Shown here one piece after another: positions 25,001 through 36,266 of a stretch of 64,000 nt of DNA. The notes beneath the pieces are model-generated. The model made no database searches and was not told the DNA's origin. It worked only from the letters and a program-made list of their open reading frames with translations. Position 1 is the first letter of the stretch; every line of letters begins with the position of its first letter. A program made the position numbers and the translations under genes. Source of the DNA: Metaphire vulgaris (lineage: Eukaryota; Annelida; Clitellata; Crassiclitellata; Megascolecidae); the NCBI GenBank assembly GCA_018105865.1, contig CM030832.1:10187156-10251155 (forward strand), read 5' to 3'.

Positions 25001-28000
25001 CAGAGCAAATTGACTGGATGTACATATAAAGTTCTCCCTTAGTCCAGTGCTCCCGGATCATATTGTCAAATTCTAAACTACAATGTTTTTATGCCAAAAA
25101 CAGCACACATATATACATCACAAAATATTCATTGCATCTGGAAATCAGAGAGCAGATGGCCACATAAATAAGATCTTAAGGTCTTATTTCGCTCACTGTT
25201 TGAGGTCCTTCTAAAACCATGTCCTACTTCAACAGCAAACACCTATGCATTACTTCAAAAAGGAGAGACAGACAGAAAGACAGAGAACGAAAGAGAACTC
25301 TTGTAACAATTAAATGCTGTTTCCTCTCAAGGCACAATATGTTTGAACACCCAAAAATTTATTCTGATACAACTTGCAGCACAATGTCTTATTCACAGAT
25401 TGAAATCAAAGGAAAGGTGGGAAAATGAGGCTAAATAACTGCAGGCACCACTAAAATATCAATTTAGAGAATAGTGAAACAATAATTCTGTCAATTAATG
25501 GCCAAAGAACAGGATAGTTTAAGCTGAAACAACTGTAGGGCATCACTATCTCACTTGACAGAAAGCCTTCATTGGTTCAATTCATTGCCAAATGCCTGCT
25601 ACCTTGAAAATTAGTCTATAACCAATCTGACATGCTAAAATCTAAACCAACTTTTACATGACTCAGTCAATTCAATTTCTGTTGCTCATAGTGCTTTGGG
25701 AAGCAGATATCAGTTCAAGAACTGACACTGACTTATAAAAATAATTTACAATGTTCAAACCAATGTCTATATAGGCAAGTCACTATATAGAATAGATTAC
25801 AATAGAATAGATCACAGAATAGATTAGATCACAGAATAGATTAGTGAATCATCATATCAAATAATCCATTTGTATTTGATACAAATACATTTGACTGAAA
25901 TAAGCATTCTTACCAGCTGCAGTAGAATTAACAACACAATCTTTGGAAGCGCTTGTGAGTGCAACATAGCTACCCTAAATATTTAAAACACCAACAATTT
26001 ATGCATAGTCAATTCAATTAAAAAAACCTTAAAGAATATTCAACAAAGACTTAAAACATACGATCACCACAAATAAAGAATGTCCAATAGCAAAGTTGCA
26101 AATTACCATCAGAAAACACATCCCTATTAGAATTCAGACGTACTTTCTAACTCACATCTAAATATTTATGGAATTCACAAATGGCTGATATCACCAGAAT
26201 AACATTTAAAGTGGCATAATTACACAACTAGAAGCATCTTTTACAGACATTTTCAGTTGAACAGAGGGGCATTTCAATAAATGCACTGTCATAATGACGG
26301 ACATGTCCATCAAAAAATACACAGGAGCAAACAACTTTAATACCAGGCGATAAAAGTGCATTAACTGGCAAATATATTTTCCATTTACTTACTAGGGATA
26401 TCTATCTATTAAACATTTAAACTGTAATTAATATATAGATTTTTAAATATAAATAAATATAAATCTTTGTTACTTTTATGATAGTCAAATTTAAGGTTTT
26501 GATCGTTAGGTTTTAATACACAAATTTCAAATGCCGTCAAATACTATCAACTGAATTCAATATGTCAACCAATGATTTTACCACACTAGTCAACCATATA
26601 TTAAATATAAAAAATTGTTTCAACATTATGACTGTCCTGCATTCTAAAAATTAAGGCAGCTGCAGTGAGTATAGAAAACTAAATCATTTATCCCCATTGC
26701 AAATTTCATTACTGTTACTATGCTAGCACCTAAATGTCCCAAAGATAAAGATACAGACACTAAGACATAAAGCTGGAATTTGTACAAGAAAATAATAATC
26801 AAATTGGTTTATACTTCGCAATAGCAACTGCAAACTTCAAAGGTCCTGCACTGAATGACTTACCTGTGGCGGATATTTGAGTGCAGTGTCTCCAAAGTTA
26901 AATTTCAACTCAGCATTCTAAACAAAAGCAGGCTAGACAAATGAATTAAAAACTTTTAAAAACAGAACCTAATGTCTTAAGCTATATAGTAATAAACAAA
27001 CACGAAGATATAAAAATTATGCATCATATTAAACAAGTAAAACAATATTTATCCATGGAATCTGCCATTTCAGTGATACAATCATTACTGACATATCTAT
27101 AGTCAGAAGCAGAGGTGTAGCATGCCATTGGCTATTATGGCCTTAGCCATGGGCGGCACATGACTGGGGTGGCAAATTTTGAGAAATGCACACAATTGGG
27201 GGTGGCAAATTTAGAAAATAACGACCTTTTTTCCAGCTTGTCAGCAAATTTTCAGATGCCGATTTGTTGTGAGGATTTTTTTTAAGGGGCGCACACCATC
27301 ACTATCTTTCTTCTTTTGTTCCTGGAGGTGGCGGATATGGTCATGGGCCATGGGCGACAAAGGTGCACGCTACGCCTTTGGTCAGAAGTAGCATATGAAT
27401 TTAAACATTTTGTCAAACATCATAACATTAGAATTCATCATTTTGACGGCTTGAAAGATATAAGTGAAACATAAATACACAATTTAAAATGTCTGTTATC
27501 AGTGTCAATATTTTCTGCCCAAGAGGTTCAGTATTACAACCAAATAAATACAAAAGCAGTTAATTGGTGTGAACATATAAAGGTAGTTTAGTTTTTTGAA
27601 GCACAGGATCTATTTAATATTTTCCACTTCAGTTCTGCAAAACACGTGTAAGTAAATAATATATTCACTGATTACATAAACACAAAGTCTGATTTTTCAT
27701 ACCTTCTACACCTCTTGATACTCATTATTATCATACACATGCTATGCATTACATTCATCTGTGGTTGCTCTTTTCTCCTTGACACAGACAATAAACTTTA
27801 AAAAACCCAAATCTTTATATTCTTAAAGACTCCATTAGGCAACTAACCTTCAGACACACAGCTGCATAGAACACAGCATTATTCAAACTGTTTGGAATAT
27901 CATAAGCTTTACCAAAATCCACTCCTGCAAATGAACGAATACAGTGGTTTTTAAAAACTCTGCACATTAGCATTCACAAACACGTACTGCATCTTACTGC

Positions 28001-31000
28001 TGATAGGGGCCAACAAATTACATTTACCATATGCCAATGTCAACTCCTTTCCACAGTCTGCCTCTTGTAACTAGTAACAACTTTTACTACATGCTTTAAC
28101 AATATACAGCAGATTGCCTCCATATGAACCATGAACCACGTGAATTTTGAAATACACTCAACTCCCTTTTCCTTTGTAAGCTGGCATCAACATATTTCTT
28201 TTTAAATCCTTTGAGATATTCTGCTTGTTTCTGGTGGCACTGTTCAAGACAGCCATTGCTTCTATCATTAACCCTTTCGCTACTAGACCCTTTGGCCCGA
28301 AGGGTTCCTAAACACATAGCCGTTTTCCATTACCCTTTGGGCCGAAAAGTTACATATATCAAGGCATGGCAGTCCAGAACTCAACAATGGTACTTAAACA
28401 TACTGATAGACATTTCTGCGTTGTAATTTCACTCTACCTACGCAAGTATGGGGAAGGTTTGCCAGAGTAACAAAAGGGCTAAAACATATGAGTGACCAGA
28501 TGACCTGTACATTTCCTCTTTTTTCAAACTCATTCATCTCTTGCAACAGGTCACATCCCTCCTTTATGTTGCTCAAGTGCTCCAATCATATAGGCTCTCC
28601 TCATTTAACAATTTTCCATGTATTTTTTCCAGACATTCTATATTTCAACTCTATTTGCAACCATGCTTGCCAATTTAAGCTGATAACTTTCGGTCCGCGA
28701 CAACTGGGTACCGCCGATTGGGCCCCGGACAACTGGGCCCGCCAACTGGGTAACGGGACATGTGGGTAACAGGACATCTGGGTAACGGGACATCTCACAA
28801 TAGAGAAAGAGAGAATGGTGTTGATGAATGGAATAGGCAATTCACTATTTTGGTTTTATGCTTTAACATCATAAATGTCTGCAGGAATACAGCGACACAA
28901 AGGCTCAGTGCTTCTTAATCTTAAGTCCTTATAAGCCTGTAGTAACTATAGGTTGTATTTACGATCAAAGAAACAGCACCTCCTCCCATTAAGAATTTGT
29001 ACTCAATTTGTAGCCGATGACAGGCTAAAAGAAGACAGACCACCCAAGTTTTACAACAACCTCATTTATTATTAGGCATAAGTCGAGTTCGAAAGTGCTG
29101 GGGCCCAGATGTCCCGTTACCCAGATGTCCTGTTACCCAGATGTCCCGTTATCCAGTTGGCGGGCCCAGTTGTCCGGGGCCCAATCGGCGTTACCCAGTT
29201 GTCCTGACCCGGATAACTTTATATATTGTACATTCAAACAGTCATTGGCCATCTGCTCTTCAGGATCAAAAATGTCAGCAAAAACAAAACTCTTTATTTC
29301 TTTTCTTGGATTCATTGTAATTGGAGTTGGTGAAGAAATGAAATAACTGGACCAAACATTAAACATTTGGCATATAGCATTTATTTTGTAAGCAGATCAA
29401 CTGTAACAATGTAAACAGCAATATTTATCAAACCTCTGACAAGTTTCAAAACAATGGCCATCATTTTGACTGTCAGGATTTTGTCAGAAGCAATCTTGTT
29501 GGTTTTATCAAATGTAAGCCTATTTATTCAACTACCTGACTATTCAATTAAATAAAATCAACCACCAACCGCTTCCCTCTGCCAAGCCTTAAAAATCACA
29601 ATCAAGTACAAAGCTGAATTAAATACAAACAGGAATAATTTTACAGAAATGCTGCCTCTTTACCTCACTACCTCAGTGTTGGTAATTCACTAATAATAAA
29701 TTGAATATATAATATATATATATATATATATAACTATTTATAGTATAGATTTCAGTGAGCATATAGATAAAATGAATTACCATTTTTAGACCATTTAATT
29801 GTGTTGACATCAAGGTCCAAGTAGCATCCAATGACATCACTCATTCCAAATGACTAACAGAAAATGCATAAACCATTGACTAATTAATTAACTAAATTAA
29901 ACACAATCACACATAAATCAACCGAAATTATGAATATCAACTAATAGACCAGAGGCAATGTGGATAAGTGGTGAAGGGAGGGACTCTCAATAATAAGGAT
30001 TGACAGCAAAATATATAAGACTTCTTAATCAATATGCAGTATTGACAATGACCAACAGATGTATTGCAGACTAATTTGGAACAGGGATACAGTCATCACA
30101 AGTCAACCAAGCATACCCAGAAACTACCCTACGTGCATACATGCATCTACCAAGCTGATTGTGTAGATGCCTCAAGTCAGTTTGGTGAGCAGCTGGAAAA
30201 TATTTGATTCATTCTAACGTAGAATAAAAAATTTATTAGATCAATTTTAAAAATCAGTATCATAGACAATCAACTGTGACTTGACAAGAGAGCTGAAACA
30301 TCAAAAGACCTAAATGCACAAATTATAAAATAAAAAGGACAATGTTAAGACATAGGATCAAATCAAAAACTTCACTTGCTAGGCATATGTCATACGTCTA
30401 ACTGTATGTCATAACCCACAACAAAAATAAACAACGGATGCCTAATGAAAGTAATTTTTTAAATCATTAGCAAAACAGGAAGAGAGGCGTGGGAGCCCTG
30501 AAGAAGACAAGAGCATAATGGAAGCAGGAAAGAAATAGAGAAAAGAAAGACAAATATAAAATTTCAGCTAAGAAAGCATGTACTAAACGTCCAGATAACG
30601 TTTGCTATTATAATACTAAGAGAATGAACGTGTCTAGAAGTGAAATTCAAACTATGTCCTCAGAATGCTGTGGCATTGATGTTGTTTGAAAAACATGTTG
30701 CACATTTACTTGTCCTATGAATTTAACTAATGCCCAATAGGATGAGCTAACAAGTCCCTCTTTGGTTGGTCCTCACAGATGACATCATGCAGAAAAATTT
30801 AACCACTGTCCAGCTAAAACTTTTCAGCAGTAAGCCAATAAGTAATTTGCTACTTCAAATGAAACAGCATAAATAATGGCTGATGATAAAATTGGACTTG
30901 TTGTTATGAGGAACATAACTATTAGGAAATGTGACAATAAACAGTCTTAATTTAGTTATAGATTTAGTTTTATATATCCAAACACTATAACTTGACAATG

Positions 31001-32354
31001 CAAAGTTATTCTGCATGGCATTAGTTACCTCTCCATAAGTGTCAAACTGTTTCCCATATGATTTTTTTCCAGTTCCACCAAATCCAAACCCTTCCTGTCA
31101 GTACCAAGGTCATGAGACGCTTTAGCAGTAGACCAACCCACGCGACACAAACCCTCATCAGTGACAGTAGCCTCATAGTAATATTTCCCTAAAATTTAGT
31201 AGTCATTCAAAATACTACATGTACATGTAACTAAATCACATATGCTATGCAATCACAAAGCATTATTTTGCCTACAGGTATATAGTCAAAGACAGAATAT
31301 CTACATTTTACAATGTGTTGTATTCACAACACAAGACAATTCACTGAAGAAAAATTCAGGCAATAGATGACATTTTTAAAAGTTAGTAAGCCCATCAAAA
31401 TCAAAAACCATTACCTTTTCCAGTGACACCCTTGTTTGATCTTGTTCCATGCCATCCCTGTGGATCACGGCTTTGACATAGAACTCCCTCTTCAGCATCA
31501 ATAGCTAATAGCAAACAAACAAGCATAGTTGAGATTATAAAAGACAGCATCACTCATATATAGCATCAATATAATGAAATGACAAGTTTTGCAGAGGCAG
31601 ACCAAGGGTATGCGGTGCCCGGGGGCAAAGTGCACCGTTGGCGCCCCTAACATTGCTGACGAGCAAAAAAAAGGTCATCACATCGATTTCGGTGCCCCTC
31701 AGCTCTTACATCGCCCCTCTTCATTTAGTGCTGACAAGCAAAAAAAAGGTTGTCACGCATTTCTTTTTCTTTATTGTGCGTTTACTACCAGATTTTGGCG
31801 CCCCTCACCTCAGTGCCCGGGGACATATGTCCCCCTTGCCCCCCTCAATCTGCCTCTGAAGTTTTGTACTATAATGAAAAAATGAACATAATCAAATTTA
31901 TCAAAAGTACTCTATCTGATTAAAATGTTTTAATTCCTAGTACCACTGTCATTAAAATCAACAAGAACGTAATCAGGACTTGATTCAAGAATAGTGCATT
32001 AAACATTCATTACTTAATGTATTCTGTAAAAACACATAAAGAAACCAATAATGTCTAAAGAGGCAAAATAAAAGTTTAATATTTACCCATTGATGCGGTT
32101 CTGTCAAATACATTCATCTTCCATTTGCTTGAAACTTCAAAAGCAACATTACCAAGTCAATAAAATATTCAAGTCCTTAAGAGTTTCAATTAAAACTATT
32201 TAAACTGAATTCTTTAACTACTGCAACTCATAACCACTGCCTTTATGGTTTCACAAGCATCAGTATTCTGCTGAGACCAAGAAAACAAAATATAGTCCAT
32301 GCCGCGTTGAAAAAGGAATTACGTTGTTGACAGTTCAACGTTTAGTGACTTAAC

Positions 32355-32429
<75 letters not shown>

Positions 32430-35400
32430 GGAGCAGTGGTTATACTGGTCTGCCAATCTTGAGGTCTGTGGTTCAACTCCCGGCCGCGGTAGAAACTTTT
32501 GTTGTTTTCTGCCAATCCCCAGTCGGTCAGCTGTGAATGAGTACATCGGGTGCTAACTCGGTGGAAGGAAAGGCGGTGAGGGAAAGGCTGGCAACCGCCC
32601 TCATTCAGCCGATGCCATGTAAAACTGAAGGCACTAACCCTTCGGTTCTCCTACGGGTGATGAGCCTTTGGATGTTCCTTTACCTTTATATATATATGTG
32701 TGTGTGTGTGTGTGCTTCTGCTTGAAGAGCAAACATAAATATTCACAACATATAAATCAACCCAAATGAGAATTGTGTATTGATAGAACGACCTTCGTAA
32801 TCATCGCGATAGCAATCCATCTATTTTGCTATCTAATACAGAAATAAGACCATTTTCAGCTGTGAAGTCTTTTCAACGGAACGTGGATGTTCAGCAACGT
32901 GAAACTTGTCTTACAACTTCTATGTGATGATAAGCGGGAATATCTAGAGTTATGTCAACAATGAATTCTTGGAATTCTCTTCTTGAAAGGCACATCTCAA
33001 TAAATTAATTCAAATAGATGATTACTAAGCTATGCCAATGCAACTGCTCAAAATGTTTCAGTCATGACCACTCAAACGCAATGTTAAAGTTCTACCAGGA
33101 TGTGTTACAAACATAGAGCAAATACCTGGAACCTGTCCACCACCTTTTCCCGAATGTGCTTTTCTTCCTCTGCCCTCCTGTATGTCTTTCAAGGTCTCAT
33201 AGACAATTTGGATAATGGGCAAACAGAATGCCTACAGATATGCATACCTGGTAACAATGACTGAACATTGAACAGTTTAATAAAAAAGAGATCTAAATTA
33301 AGAAACCTTCCTATCAGGAAGTATATGTTTTAAACCATTCTATATTATTTCACACAGCACAACCAATGTTTCAGTAAAAAATAAAGTGTCAACAATGGTT
33401 AAGTTGTATACTAGGGTTTGGACAGTCAAACCTGTGGCCCTTGAGATAGCGGCCTGCTGTTGGCAATTCTTTATAATGTAAATATTGAAAGGAGTTTCCT
33501 TCTTTTGGCCCTAGAACCAATATTTCAACTTTGAATCAACCAACGAGTGATGCCTAGAGAATTATTAAAGTGGCACTGAAGGATGCATTATATTTGTTAT
33601 GTTATACTTAACATTAACGCCCCCCCCCATATTTGTTTTATGAGCTGTGACCGACATTTGTTTTTGAAACAGCCAAGTGGCCCACAGCACTAAAAAGGTT
33701 ACACAACCCTTCTACATACCTTACAGTAATCATGTAATTTATCATTTTAATACATGAACAAAGTAACTGTAAAATTAGATTAAACTGACTGACTGACTGA
33801 CTGACTAACAGACATTCTCCTTATTCAGACAGCCACAACTAATTCAATTGTTTATTAACAAGTAACATCAACAAATGAAACATCATATATATTTTAATCT
33901 TTTCCAAGGGTTAGCCGTTTAAAGACAGCAGCGGAAAACCATGACCAAACGGCATTAGCCGTCTATAAACGGTGCGCTATATAAGCGACTGTGTACTGCG
34001 GACCTGCACGATTTTCAAAATTCCAACGTGGCTGATTTGTACATCCAACCAAGGCTGGAAAATATATAGCAAGAAAATTCTGTGTAATTCAGGCTGGAAA
34101 ATGTATAGGAAAAATCTTCAGCCGGAGGCTAGAAAGGCCATAACTACGCCAAATATGGTCCGATCTTCAAAATTTTTGCACTATTCTGTTCCAATTACAC
34201 ATTCTTACAACTTTCCCGCTCACAGTTAGGGGGTCACCGCTGAAAATTTTTTTTATTGAGCTTTGAAAATTTTTTGTCGGAGATGGTCCGATTTTGGGGT
34301 GTAGAGTGGACCCTACCCCCCAAATTTTTTTTGCATGGATCGTTCGAAAGACCAATAAAAATGCTCAACAATGGTGCAAACCGCATCTTTCTAGCTTCTA
34401 TATAGCCTGAAATATACCGAGTTGTTCGGTTTTTCACATTGAAAATCCGTTCGCGTAATTGTCATTTCAACCAGCAATTGACACTTGGGGTATGAAACTT
34501 CATAACTACCCCAAATATGGTCCGATCTTCAAAATTTTTGCACCATTCTGTTCCAATTACACTCCTCTAGAACTCTATCACTCACATTTGGGGGTTTACC
34601 GCTGAAGACGTTTTGCTATTGACCTTTGATCAAAATTTGAACAAAATGTTGGGAGGGGTCCGATTTTGGGTGTAGAGTGGTCCCTACCCCCAACTTTTTT
34701 CTTTTGGCACGGATGGATAGAAAGAGCAATAAAAATGCTCAACAACGGTGCAAACCGCATCTTTCTAGCTTCTATATAGCCTGAAATATAGTAAGTTTAT
34801 AACGTATATGTTCACGTTTTTATACGAACGCCTTCTCCAAAAATTAATTCCCCCGTCGGGGGATGACTTTAAAAATTTAATTCCTCCTTTAAAAGGTTAA
34901 TACAGCTCAACATTATAGCCCAATGGCTCTAACTCTTAAAGGTTCTTTTTACTGCAACATCAAAATAGCCTGAATGGTAGTACAATTACTTATTGTAATG
35001 CTAAGCTTATAACAGCATGCAGCATAAATCAGGATTAAAGTGCATTAACTTTCCCTGCTCTTTTGTTATAATGTACTTAAATAATTTAATACAGATTTTA
35101 TAAATTTTCCTGATGAATATATTATAAATAATTTAATCAATACCAGTCATAACATTTAACTTATGTCTTAAACAAAATAAGAAATATAAATCAGCTCACT
35201 CCAGTTTTGCCACTTCCAGTTTCTGCAGCCTGAAAAATTTACAAGATGACAAATATTACATGAATAAAACTGGTACAATCAGCCGATCAACTACCTTCAT
35301 TTCACTGATAAAGTGTCAATGAAAACGAAACTTCAACCAGAAGGTGTCTGCATTTATGCACTCTTGATTAGACAAACGGTAAACATAGCATAGAGAATGC

Positions 35401-36177
35401 AAGTGACTTCAACTTCAGTGACCAACTGACGAACAGAATATGAAAACAAAGCCATTTAAATCAAAGGAAAATGCTACTTAGGGGCCGTCCATAAATTACG
35501 TCATGCTGTTAGGGGGTCTGGCCATTTGTGACGAAGTGTGACGAGGGGGCAGGGTTCCGTAAATGTGACGGCACACAAAAAAATTTAGGTCATGACCTTT
35601 GACCTTTTTTGCTTGTCAGGGATTTAGGAAAGGAAAAAAATACAATTATGACCTATTTTTGCTTGTCAGGGTTTTTCGAGAGGAAAAAATACAAGGATGG
35701 CCTTTTTTTGCTAGTCAAGACTTTTCAGAAGACTAAAATGGGGGGTCGGCCCGTTGTGACGTCATATTTTAGGGGGTCCGACGTTTTGTGACGTCGCGTT
35801 ACGTAGGGGGGTAAAAAGTGTCAAATTCGCGTGACGTAATTTATGGACGACCCCTTAGTCACGATAAGTCCAATGCCTACCATTAAGACATCACCACCAC
35901 CAAGTATCATGGGAATACCTTCAGCCTGAATGTCTGTTGGCAGGCTAAAACACATTACCCAAGTACATCCAGCATATAGCATAAAAGTGAACATATTTAA
36001 TAAAGAATAATGCAATCAGCCAACAGTAATCATATCGGACTGCTCAACATTCAAAATCAGTCACAAAAAGCTCTTCAAATCATTAAGTGCAATAAAACCT
36101 GATCAAAGTGATCGTGTTAACATTTCAATTAATACATTCATTCCAGCCATCTTAAACACAGCCACTCTCTCTTTCCA

Positions 36178-36266
<89 letters not shown>

